Shown: piece by piece, positions 23,325-30,572 of the stretch | How the letters are laid out: each line of letters begins with the position of its first letter | Position numbering within the stretch: position 1 is the stretch's first letter | Assembly: GCA_051004815.1 (NCBI GenBank) | Contig: JBPCJY010000113.1 | Span: forward strand, 1 to 30,739 | Length of the DNA stretch: 30,739 nt | Reading direction: 5' to 3' | Origin: JBBQXY01 sp051004815 | Lineage (GTDB): Bacteria > Chloroflexota > Ktedonobacteria > Ktedonobacterales > Ktedonobacteraceae | Made by a program: the position numbers and the translations under genes | Notes under the pieces: model-generated | Database searches by the model: none | Seen by the model: only the letters and a program-made list of their open reading frames with translations | What the model was told of the DNA's origin: nothing

Positions 23325-24173
23325 CTACTCTTCCCGCAACCCTGCGTCAGTGAACGCTCGCTTTAAAAGAGAACTGACATCGCGGATAGCAGCCCACTTT
23401 TCAAGGAAGGACAGATCAAGACCTGTTCCCTGCACTTTGAGTAGTCCTGTCAAGTCATACCATATATCGTCTGCCCGTTCACCGCTCGCCTTAAACTGAT
23501 TGAGTTGAAGTATTATCATATCTTCTGGCGAGAGAACTGGAATAGAGGACAGTCCGTCTGATAAATGAAGGAGATGCGCTCGTTCCAGCGCACCTTGAAC
23601 ACATACCTGTGGTTTTGGTAACGAAACGACGATTTTGAGAAAAGATTCTATATGTATTAGCACAAAGGACGTTTTCCGTTCAATAGCAGTTTTCACTTCG
23701 TCCTCACAGAAGAAATATTGTAATGCAAGCTGTTCACTAATGAGTTGACCATGCGGCGGCTCTAGCTCGGCAATGAGATCAAGTTGCATAGTTGCTCGCG
23801 GCATACCATAAAGTGAACTCACTAGCGAACCTGTAAGAGCATAAGCTATTTCGAGTTGACGAAACATTTCAACGAGTGGAATGAGCGCAGTCTGAAAATT
23901 TAGGACACCAGAAAACTGTTCTTTCCGTTGCTGTAGCACAGTTCGTAATTCGTTAACTAGACCTTTGCCGTAACGCCTTTCTGCATACAGTAGCCGCACC
24001 TCCTGCATTGTTGCCTGCGGGTAGAGTTGCTGCACATCAAACCTACCCGCCTCAACCATGGAGCAACTCCAAGATTGGACTACACTGAAATGCCTGCTAA
24101 TCGGGGCTGAGCGAAGCATGCCAATCAGCACTCGTTCGGCATCAGGGCTAGTATCAATGGACTGTGTTTTCAT
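23325..24173 (-). CDS. Helical domain fused to degenerate nucleotidyltransferase
   Basis: The product is 282 residues. Residues 1-85 form a helical domain (DAERVLIGMLRSAP ... EVRLLYAERRYGKGLVNELR). It resembles small stand-alone proteins often encoded just before such transferases (from memory, to be checked). Residues 95-282 are homologous to the whole neighbouring transferase: ALTGSLVSSLYG, then TMQLDLIAEL. Here the first Asp of the DxD motif is Gln (Q130) and only D132 remains, so catalysis is doubtful. The start is ATG 24173, preceded by TGAAGAAAG. The longer frame from TTG 24233 covers the promoter and is rejected. Gene order and homology suggest an enzyme/pseudo-enzyme pair. Confidence 0.72.
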   Translation of the reverse strand: MKTQSIDTSPDAERVLIGMLRSAPISRHFSVVQSWSCSMVEAGRFDVQQLYPQATMQEVRLLYAERRYGKGLVNELRTVLQQRKEQFSGVLNFQTALIPLVEMFRQLEIAYALTGSLVSSLYGMPRATMQLDLIAELEPPHGQLISEQLALQYFFCEDEVKTAIERKTSFVLIHIESFLKIVVSLPKPQVCVQGALERAHLLHLSDGLSSIPVLSPEDMIILQLNQFKASGERADDIWYDLTGLLKVQGTGLDLSFLEKWAAIRDVSSLLKRAFTDAGLREE

Positions 24174-24204
24174 ATGTCTTTCTTCAGTGCGTTCACTCGT
24201 TGAG

Positions 24205-24233
24205 AGTGTACCGAATACTAGGAGACAAGTCAA
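24205..24233 (-). promoter_or_regulatory. Promoter of the nucleotidyltransferase pair
   Basis: On the minus strand TTGACT (24233-24228) and TACACT (24210-24205) are spaced by exactly 17 bases, about 30 bases before ATG 24173. It begins only 15 bases after the acyl-CoA dehydrogenase stop, so the pair can be expressed independently of that gene. Confidence 0.65.
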
Positions 24234-24248
24234 GCGAAATATTTAATT

Positions 24249-25391
24249 TTATTTCAGCAAGTCGCGTGCAATGACCATGCGCTGAATCTGGTTCGTACCT
24301 TCATAGATTTGTGTGATCTTGGCATCACGCATCATGCGCTCGGCGGGATATTCTTTCATGTACCCATAGCCACCCAGCACCTGGATCGCATCGTTCGTTA
24401 CTTCCATCGCCTTATCCGAGGCAAACATTTTCGCCATTGCCGAATATTTGCCGAAGTTCTTATCGCCGCGATCCACCATCTCAGCCGCGTTATAGACCAG
24501 TAAGCGCGAAGCTTCGACTTTTGTGGCCATGTCCGCTAACATGAATTGGATACCCTGGTTATCAGCGATAGGCTTATCGAACTGGATGCGCTGTTTCGCG
24601 TAAGAAACAGCCAGGTCAAGCGCGGCCTGAGCAATACCTACCGCCTGTGCGCCAATACCGATACGAGTACGATCCAGCGTCATCATAGCAACCTTGAAAC
24701 CCTCACCCTCGCGCCCAATCAGGTTTTCGGCTGGCACTTCACAATCGGTGAAGATCAATTCCGCCGTCTGCGAACCTTTGATACCCATCTTCTCTTCGAT
24801 ACGTCCCACGGTGAAGCCTGGATAGTCCTTCTCCACAATAAAAGCACTGATGCCGCGTGTTCCCAGACTTGGCTCGGTCAGGGCAAAGATCGAGTTTACC
24901 TGGGCCAGCCCGCCATTCGTAATGAAACGCTTGGCACCATTGAGGATATACTTATCCCCTTTGCGCACAGCTTTCGTCCGCATAGCCGCGGAATCAGAGC
25001 CAGAACCAGCCTCGGTTAACCCAAAAGCCGCAGTCCACTCCCCACTCGCCAGGCGCGGAAAATATTTGCGCTTCTGCTCCTCGTTGCCCGCTAACAAAAT
25101 AGGCATCGCCCCCAACTGCTGCACAGCAAGGATCAAGCTCGTCGTAGCACAATGACGCGCTAGCTCTTCAATCGCCATCACAATCATCAGTTCGCTGGAA
25201 TCGAGACCGCCGTATTCGGCAGGAAATGGCATGGCAAGAATATCTTGTTGTGCCAATAACTCTTTCATATCCCAGGGAAATTGGCCACTGTGGTCGATCT
25301 CCGCCGCCCGCGGTGCGATGCGCTCCAGGCCAATCTCACGAATTAATGCGATCAGTGTCTGTTCATCTTCTGTTACATGAGCTACTGCCAT
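24249..25391 (-). CDS. Acyl-CoA dehydrogenase
   Basis: This 380-residue flavoenzyme would oxidise an acyl-CoA to the 2-enoyl-CoA and pass electrons to ETF. Family signatures are complete: GLTEAGSGSD at 124-133 (FAD binding), IQVLGGYGYMKEYPAERMMR from 336 and the catalytic base E364 in QIYEGTNQIQ, the position used by short- and medium-chain enzymes. The length is standard. The start ATG has AAGGAG 8 bases upstream. The substrate chain length cannot be fixed; it resembles butyryl/short-chain types. It is on the other strand from etfBA, about 2.4 kb beyond the end of that operon, so it is a plausible electron donor, not an operon partner. No obvious terminator precedes the next promoter. Confidence 0.94.
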   Translation of the reverse strand: MAVAHVTEDEQTLIALIREIGLERIAPRAAEIDHSGQFPWDMKELLAQQDILAMPFPAEYGGLDSSELMIVMAIEELARHCATTSLILAVQQLGAMPILLAGNEEQKRKYFPRLASGEWTAAFGLTEAGSGSDSAAMRTKAVRKGDKYILNGAKRFITNGGLAQVNSIFALTEPSLGTRGISAFIVEKDYPGFTVGRIEEKMGIKGSQTAELIFTDCEVPAENLIGREGEGFKVAMMTLDRTRIGIGAQAVGIAQAALDLAVSYAKQRIQFDKPIADNQGIQFMLADMATKVEASRLLVYNAAEMVDRGDKNFGKYSAMAKMFASDKAMEVTNDAIQVLGGYGYMKEYPAERMMRDAKITQIYEGTNQIQRMVIARDLLK

Positions 25392-25489
25392 GGGAAAACT
25401 CCTTCGTGCATGCTTGCTCGTCTATGAGAAATATACCTGTTGGCAGTATATCACAAACAGCTTTTCCGCTAGTCAAACTGTCCACTATG

Positions 25490-25498
25490 TGATATAAT
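25490..25498 (+). promoter_or_regulatory. Extended -10 promoter of nusA-ylxR
   Basis: TGATATAAT is an extended -10 (TGn followed by perfect TATAAT). No good -35 is visible at 16-18 bases, which is common for extended -10 promoters. It leaves a leader of about 130 bases before nusA. Confidence 0.5.
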
Positions 25499-25525
25499 AC
25501 ATAACAGAATTAAGGAAACTTTTTG

Positions 25526-25554
25526 AGAAGAGTGGGCATCCTGTCCACTTTTCT
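25526..25554 (+). promoter_or_regulatory. Hairpin in the nusA leader
   Basis: AGAAGAGTGG (25526-25535) pairs with CCACTTTTCT (25545-25554) with one G-U pair and a 9-base loop. A T-rich stretch (ACTTTTTTCTTT) follows about 12 bases later, too far for a standard terminator. It could be a site of NusA autoregulation or just structure. Confidence 0.4.
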
Positions 25555-25634
25555 GCTTGCCAGGGACTTTTTTCTTTGCACTCGAAAAAATGAAGTAAGT
25601 GTCTACTGGGCGCCAGCGGGAGGATAATGGCATT

Positions 25635-26873
25635 ATGAGAAGCGAATTTCAAGCGGCTATCGCACAGTTAATTGCCGAAAAGGGACTACCCCGCGAAGTA
25701 GTAATGGAAACCGTTGCTACAGCCCTGCTCGCGGCTTACCGGAAAAGCTTCGGCGGCGGAGAAAATGTCCGCATTGAGGTCGATAAAAACGGTGAAGTGC
25801 GCGTTTGGGCCGCGAAACGAGTGGTAGCCCAGGTCAACGATGCGAACGAAGAGATATCGTTGGCGGAGGCCCAACGTCTCGTCCCCAGAGCAGCTCTTGG
25901 ACAGTCGATAGACGTTGATTCATCATTCATTTTTAACCGTATTCCCACCCAGACCGCGAAACAGGTCATCTTACAGCGTATTCGAGAAGCGGAACATGAA
26001 CACCTCTACGACCAGATCAAAAATTGGATGGGCGAGATTCGTCTTGGCACGCTCACGTACAAAGACCCTGTCCGCGGCTGGTTGATTGATTTTGATCTGG
26101 ACAAAGCCGACAAAGTGGAGGGCGTGATGCCCGCCAGCGAAGAGGTTCCCACCGAACGTTACCGCGTTGGGCAGCGTCTTCGTGTCTATGTCTATGATGT
26201 GCGCCGTATCCAGGGCCGCATGCTACAAATCATGGTCTCACGCACCCATCGTGACCTCGTGCGCCGCTTGTTTGAAGCCGAGGTTCCCGAAATCTATGAA
26301 GGAACCGTCGAGATCAAAGGCATCGCCCGTGAGCCAGGTAGCCGTTCCAAAGTCGCGGTCGTGGCTCGTCAAGAGGGGTTAGACCCGATTGGCTCGTGTG
26401 TTGGCGTGCGCGGCTCTCGCATCAATAACATCGTCCATGAGCTCAACGATGAGAAAATAGATATTATCCAGTGGAGTCCAGACCCGGCTACCTTTGTCTC
26501 CAATGCGCTCAGTCCCGTCAAACCACTCAAAGTGCAGCTACGCGAAATGGACCATACCGCTATCGTGACGGTGCAAGAGCGACAACTTTCCTTAGCCATC
26601 GGCAAAGATGGGCAAAACGCACGCCTTGCCGCCAAGCTATCTGGCTGGCGCGTTGATGTCACGAAGCCTGCTGAAGGCGAAGTATTCGAGGAGCATCCCG
26701 ATTTTGGACAGGAACCCGTTATGCCCACTTCAGGACGTCGCGAACGCGGTGATCGCTCTCAACAGGGTCGTCATCATGACCGCAACGATCGCGGAGATGG
26801 CGGAAGCAGACGTTCTAACCATCAGCGCGGCGGCAGAAACAATTCATCCTACGGCAACGGAGATAGGGACTAA
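25635..26873 (+). CDS. nusA: Transcription termination/antitermination factor NusA
   Basis: The product is 412 residues. NusA binds RNA polymerase and nascent RNA to control pausing, termination and antitermination. The order is an N-terminal RNAP-binding domain (about 1-125), an S1 domain (about 133-197), KH1 with GVRGSRINNIV, and KH2 with LAIGKDGQNARLAAKL. About 55 residues follow that are rich in Arg, Gly, Asn, Asp and His (RGDGGSRRSNHQRGGRNN), a disordered RGG-like tail where proteobacterial NusA has acidic repeats. ATG 25635 is the start because GGGAGG lies 11 bases upstream; a GTG at 25599 is rejected. No rimP precedes it, although rimP-nusA is the usual order. The ylxR start lies 3 bases after the stop. 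Confidence 0.96.
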   Translation: MRSEFQAAIAQLIAEKGLPREVVMETVATALLAAYRKSFGGGENVRIEVDKNGEVRVWAAKRVVAQVNDANEEISLAEAQRLVPRAALGQSIDVDSSFIFNRIPTQTAKQVILQRIREAEHEHLYDQIKNWMGEIRLGTLTYKDPVRGWLIDFDLDKADKVEGVMPASEEVPTERYRVGQRLRVYVYDVRRIQGRMLQIMVSRTHRDLVRRLFEAEVPEIYEGTVEIKGIAREPGSRSKVAVVARQEGLDPIGSCVGVRGSRINNIVHELNDEKIDIIQWSPDPATFVSNALSPVKPLKVQLREMDHTAIVTVQERQLSLAIGKDGQNARLAAKLSGWRVDVTKPAEGEVFEEHPDFGQEPVMPTSGRRERGDRSQQGRHHDRNDRGDGGSRRSNHQRGGRNNSSYGNGDRD

Positions 26874-26876
26874 TAC

Positions 26877-27236
26877 ATGGCAAATACAGGAAATAAGCAG
26901 CCAAAACAGGCCAAGAAACCGAAGCATGTCCCATTACGCACCTGCGTTTCCTGTCGCGAGACCAAACCGAAACGCGAGTTGTTGCGCGTAGTACGCACAC
27001 CCGATGGACACGTCGTCATCGACGCCACCGGCAAAAAGTCAGGTCGCGGCGCGTACCTTTGCGCACGACTCTCGTGCTGGGAAACCGCCATCAAGAAAAA
27101 ACGGCTCGAACAAGAATTTGAACTGCCTATACCAGAAGAGGACCGGACCAACCTGGACGCCTTTATCGCGACACTGCCCAAGGATACACCCGCACAACCC
27201 GCGAAAAAGCAACCAGCCAAAACCCAGTCCACTTAA
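26877..27236 (+). CDS. rnpM: YlxR/RnpM family RNA-binding protein
   Basis: This 119-residue basic protein has the YlxR hallmarks RTCVSCR (21-27), RELLRVVR (33-40), VVIDATGKKSGRGAYLC (46-62) and a following Cys and Lys-rich helix. In Bacillus subtilis the homolog (YlxR, renamed RnpM) binds and modulates RNase P. The gene usually lies between nusA and infB, as here. The first 18 residues and the last 30 (Pro/Ala/Lys/Gln-rich) are probably disordered. The L7Ae-like gene (ylxQ) that often follows in Firmicutes is absent. It is co-transcribed with nusA, and a tight terminator lies about 75 bases downstream, so infB is at least partly uncoupled from it. Confidence 0.93.
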   Translation: MANTGNKQPKQAKKPKHVPLRTCVSCRETKPKRELLRVVRTPDGHVVIDATGKKSGRGAYLCARLSCWETAIKKKRLEQEFELPIPEEDRTNLDAFIATLPKDTPAQPAKKQPAKTQST

Positions 27237-27310
27237 AAAGCTCATGTCACAGTAATACATCTTTTAGGGGGAAAGCAGGAGTGCAGAGGGCGGTCGCCCT
27301 TTGCCGGGGT

Positions 27311-27331
27311 GTGGGGTGTCCCCACATTTTT
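27311..27331 (+). terminator. Intrinsic terminator after nusA-ylxR
   Basis: GTGGGG (27311-27316) pairs with CCCCAC (27320-27325) with a 3-base loop, followed by ATTTTT (27326-27331). An AGGGCG/CGCCCT palindrome (27287-27300) just upstream resembles the intergenic repeat core. Confidence 0.75.
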
Positions 27332-27377
27332 CCCAAAATCCCCCGGAAAGTATTACAAACCAAAAGGCAAAACAATA

Positions 27378-27406
27378 TTGCAAGAACGAACATAGTAAGC
27401 TATACT
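27378..27406 (+). promoter_or_regulatory. Promoter of the infB leader RNA
   Basis: TTGCAA (27378-27383) and TATACT (27401-27406) are spaced by exactly 17 bases. The predicted RNA start near 27413 gives a leader of about 370 bases before infB. Confidence 0.55.
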
Positions 27407-27467
27407 AAGGTATCATTGTTTTATCGTCCTTTTCCCCATCGGAGGGGAAAAAATATTCAATAATGCC

Positions 27468-27499
27468 GTCCAATCTTGAGATTGGATGAGGATTGAAAT
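27468..27499 (+). other. Orphan CRISPR-repeat-like motif
   Basis: The motif begins GTCCAATCTTGAGATTGGAT and continues GAGGATTGAAAT. It has a palindromic core (CCAATC-TTGA-GATTGG, 27470-27485) and an ATTGAAA(T) end like many type I/III CRISPR repeats. Only one copy is found and there is no cas gene, so this is not an array. It lies inside the predicted infB leader transcript, where the core would form a hairpin with a TTGA loop. Confidence 0.45.
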
Positions 27500-27545
27500 T
27501 AACTGCGATGCGTCATTTTATCTCGACTCTTGATAGAGACACAGC

Positions 27546-27673
27546 CCCTCGTCAACAGGGCAGTTGTGCCAAGCCAATGTTTGCGGAGTAATAGCTATGA
27601 TCAATTAACCATAGCATCTACCTACGCCCTTACGCGTAGACTGAAAACTTGCCTGGCACTGCAATAACGAGGG
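27546..27673 (+). promoter_or_regulatory. Candidate structured leader RNA of infB
   Basis: Nested helices can be drawn. The outer CCCTCGT (27546-27552) pairs with ACGAGGG (27667-27673). Inside it GTGCCAAGC (27566-27574) pairs with GCCTGGCAC (27651-27659), 8 of 9. Within that lie the hairpins GCTATG/CATAGC (27594-27599 with 27610-27615) and CTACGC/GCGTAG (27622-27627 with 27634-27639). The fold closes directly before the terminator at 27674-27719, as in riboswitch or attenuator leaders. No T-box, rnpB, tmRNA or SRP RNA core is present. The fold is by eye only. This fills the 549-base gap between ylxR and infB together with the entries around it. Confidence 0.5.
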
Positions 27674-27719
27674 ACTGTCTCCTTCTCCAATAGCATGGGG
27701 AAGGCGACAGTACTTTTTT
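27674..27719 (+). terminator. Terminator/attenuator upstream of infB
   Basis: A 15-bp stem (27674-27688 with 27697-27711; 13 Watson-Crick pairs plus one G-U) with an 8-base loop is followed by AC and TTTTTT (27714-27719). It is a strong intrinsic terminator 67 bases before the infB ATG, so infB expression needs read-through. A further small hairpin, CGCCAC/GTGGCG (27744-27757), lies between it and the AAGGGAG ribosome site. Confidence 0.75.
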
Positions 27720-27785
27720 GTCGCTGTGAAGAGAGATTTCCGACGCCACTTGTGGCGCATCATTTGATAGAAGGGAGTCTTCTTC

Positions 27786-30572
27786 ATGAGAAACACATCT
27801 GAGTCTCCAGATGCAAACGAGCAGGCAAAAACCACTACACCTAAACCCAGAACCACGGCCCGCTCTAAATCAGCAAGTGCCTCAACAGGCACCACAGAAA
27901 ATGCCTCAACAGGCAGTCAGGAACAGGAAAAAAAGCCTGCCACGCGACGCCGTACAACAGCAGCGTCAGCTACAACCAGTGCTTCTACCAATGGAACTGC
28001 CATATCCCCGCCTCCTCAAGGAGAGAAGGAGCACACCGTCACGCCATCTGAAACAACAACAAAACCAACAGCGGCTCAACATCCTACTCGTCCTGCTAGT
28101 GCGACCAACACACCGTCTGAAACACCAACACGGCCAACAGCGGCTCAACGCCCTACTAGCACGACCACTAAACCATCTGAAACAACAACACGGCCAACGA
28201 CGGCTCAACGCCCTACTAGTGCGACCAACACATCGTCTGAAACACCAACACGGCCAACGACGACCCAACGTCCCAATGGCTCAAACAGTGTACCAACCCA
28301 ACGCCCAGGCGGCACAACCAATACACCTACTCAACGTCCCGCGGGCTTAACCAATGCGCCTTCCCCACGACCCGTTGGTGTACCTGCACCCGCGCAACGC
28401 TATAATGGCCCAAATACCCAACAAGGGCAGCGTCCCGCAGGCCCCGGTGCGCCTAATCAGCGTAACAACGGACCAGTAAATCCAGGGTACAGACCCCAGA
28501 ATGTCCAGGGCGGCACACAGTACCGTCCAGGCGGCTATAATAACGGACCAACGCAGCCGCACACACAGTATCCGCCCAGCCCGGCAGGGCAACCTCGTCC
28601 CGCTGGAAGGACAAGCTACGGTGGTGGCACCAATGCGCAAAATGGGACAGCACGCCCAGCCAGCAATGCACGTCCAACCACTGGTCGCCCCGGCAGCAAC
28701 CAGGGCCATGGTTCTGGCCGTCCTGGCAACCGCTCAACCACGCCAGCGCAACGCACGCAAGAGCGCCGCGCCGCCGCCGTGAAAGAGAAGCCCACTGGGC
28801 CTATCTCAATACCACCGCAGATCGTGGTGAAAGACCTGGCCGAATTGTTGCATGCCACCCCGAACGAAATTATTCGCGGGCTTATCAAGCATAGCATTTT
28901 CGCCAGCATCAACCAGGTGGTCGAGTACGAAAAGGCGGCATTGGTAGCGCAGGAGCTCGGTTTCGAGCCAAGCCTGAGCACATTGTCAGTCACACCCGCC
29001 GTACAAAGCGATGGTGGCCTCTCGGCAAACGAAGCCATGATGGCTTCACGCCACGAAGACAACATGGTGGTCATTCCACCCGTTGTGACAATCATGGGCC
29101 ACGTTGACCATGGTAAAACCTCACTGCTCGATACTATTCGGAAAACCAAGGTCGCGGCAGGCGAGGCTGGTGGTATCACTCAGCATATTGGTGCCTATCA
29201 GATTGAAGTCAATGGGAAGAAAATCACCTTCCTTGATACACCCGGTCACGAAGCCTTTACCGCCATGCGTGCTCGCGGTGCTCAGGTAACGCATATCGCC
29301 GTCATTGTGGTAGCAGCAGACGACGGCGTGATGCCACAAACCCGCGAAGCCATCTCTCATGCCCAGGCCGCCAAAGTGCCGATCATCATTGCGCTGAACA
29401 AAATCGACAAAGCGGGAGCCAATCCTGATCACGTCAAACAGCAATTAGCGGATATTGGTCTCGTAGTCGAGGAATACGGCGGCGATATCGTCTGCGTCCC
29501 CGTCTCAGCCCGCAAGGGTACAGGTATCGACGACCTGCTGGAAATGATCTTGCTGGTCGCCGAAGTGCAGGATATCAAAGCTAATCCCAATCGACCCGCC
29601 ACTGGCGTCATCATCGAGGCCAAGTTAGAGAAGAACACCGGCGCAATCGCTACCGTGCTCATCCAACAAGGCACCCTCAAAATGGGCGACAACATCGTCG
29701 TTGGTCATCTCTCTGGTAAGATACGCGCCATGTTTAACGACCGCGGCAAACGTATCCAGAAGGCACCGCCCAGCACACCGGTCAGCATTCTCGGCTTGCC
29801 GGAAGTTCCCAACGCTGGTGACCGTCTTGAGGTCGTCAATGACGAACGTACTGCTAAGCAGATGGCCACCAAGGTCGCGGAACAACGCCGCAACGAAACT
29901 ATGCCGCTTGGTCAGGTCAGCCTCGATACCCTCTACATGCAGATGCAAGAAGGTACGGTCAAAGAACTCGACCTCGTCCTCAAGTGCGACGTACAGGGTT
30001 CGGCGGAAGCCATTAAAAATGCTCTGACCAAAGTGGGCGAAGAGAATATCAAAGTGCGCCTCATCCACGAGGGCATTGGCAATATCAGCGAAACCGACGT
30101 TCACCTGGCGGCAGCCTCCGGTGCCATCATCATTGGCTTTAACGTCAAAGCCGATGGGGCCGCCCAACGCCAGGCTCAAAAAGAAGGCGTCGATATTCGC
30201 TACTACAATGTCATTTATAAGCTCACCGATGACATCCAGGCCGCCCTCACCGGTATGCTGGAACCAACATTCCGCGAGGTCATCGAGGGGCATGCCGAAG
30301 TGGTGCAGACCTTCAAAGCTGGCAAAAATCTGGTTATTGCTGGTTGCCGTATCACCGATGGCAAGATTACACGCTCTTCACAGGCACGTATTCTGCGTAA
30401 AGGCACGAAGGCTTTTGACGGTAAAATCGCCTCACTACGTCGTGGCAAAGACGATGTCCGTGAAGTCGCAACCGGCTACGAATGCGGTATCGTTCTTGAA
30501 GACTTCAATGAAACTGAAGTCGGCGATATCATCGAAGCCTACTATCAAGAGCGCGTCAAACCCGGCGCATAG
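27786..30572 (+). CDS. infB: Translation initiation factor IF-2
   Basis: The product is 928 residues. IF-2 is the GTPase that places initiator tRNA on the 30S subunit and promotes subunit joining. Residues 1-340 are a low-complexity Thr/Pro/Gln/Arg/Asn/Gly-rich region with 20-residue repeats. An IF2_N helical domain (about 345-397) follows, then the G domain with GHVDHGKT (438-445), DTPGH (484-488) and NKID (538-541), domain II (about 605-690), domain III and the C-terminal fMet-tRNA-binding domain (about 830-928). The conserved part is complete. The start ATG has AGAAGGGAG 8 bases upstream. Expression appears to be set by its own promoter and a leader terminator, unlike the usual read-through from nusA. 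Confidence 0.97.
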   Translation: MRNTSESPDANEQAKTTTPKPRTTARSKSASASTGTTENASTGSQEQEKKPATRRRTTAASATTSASTNGTAISPPPQGEKEHTVTPSETTTKPTAAQHPTRPASATNTPSETPTRPTAAQRPTSTTTKPSETTTRPTTAQRPTSATNTSSETPTRPTTTQRPNGSNSVPTQRPGGTTNTPTQRPAGLTNAPSPRPVGVPAPAQRYNGPNTQQGQRPAGPGAPNQRNNGPVNPGYRPQNVQGGTQYRPGGYNNGPTQPHTQYPPSPAGQPRPAGRTSYGGGTNAQNGTARPASNARPTTGRPGSNQGHGSGRPGNRSTTPAQRTQERRAAAVKEKPTGPISIPPQIVVKDLAELLHATPNEIIRGLIKHSIFASINQVVEYEKAALVAQELGFEPSLSTLSVTPAVQSDGGLSANEAMMASRHEDNMVVIPPVVTIMGHVDHGKTSLLDTIRKTKVAAGEAGGITQHIGAYQIEVNGKKITFLDTPGHEAFTAMRARGAQVTHIAVIVVAADDGVMPQTREAISHAQAAKVPIIIALNKIDKAGANPDHVKQQLADIGLVVEEYGGDIVCVPVSARKGTGIDDLLEMILLVAEVQDIKANPNRPATGVIIEAKLEKNTGAIATVLIQQGTLKMGDNIVVGHLSGKIRAMFNDRGKRIQKAPPSTPVSILGLPEVPNAGDRLEVVNDERTAKQMATKVAEQRRNETMPLGQVSLDTLYMQMQEGTVKELDLVLKCDVQGSAEAIKNALTKVGEENIKVRLIHEGIGNISETDVHLAAASGAIIIGFNVKADGAAQRQAQKEGVDIRYYNVIYKLTDDIQAALTGMLEPTFREVIEGHAEVVQTFKAGKNLVIAGCRITDGKITRSSQARILRKGTKAFDGKIASLRRGKDDVREVATGYECGIVLEDFNETEVGDIIEAYYQERVKPGA
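28044..28292 (+). repeat. Tandem 60-bp repeats in the infB 5' coding region
   Basis: Four units start at 28044 (69 bp), 28113, 28173 and 28233 (60 bp each) and encode (P/S)SETxTxPTxxQxPT-type segments. The high DNA identity between units, including synonymous sites, indicates recent duplication, so copy number may vary between strains. Confidence 0.85.

Noticed and set aside
24174..24233. TTG start and 20 extra residues for the fused transferase gene
   Set aside because: The segment carries the TTGACT-N17-TACACT promoter, so it is not translated.
25627..25638. Tiny ORF ATGGCATTATGA overlapping the nusA start
   Set aside because: It is only 3 bases from GGGAGG, too close for initiation, and encodes three residues; probably chance.
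27468..27540. CRISPR array
   Set aside because: Only one repeat-like unit is present; the following bases hold no second copy and no cas gene is in the window.
27413..27720. RNase P RNA, tmRNA, 4.5S RNA or T-box in the infB leader
   Set aside because: None of the conserved core sequences of these RNAs is seen; 6S RNA cannot be fully excluded by eye.
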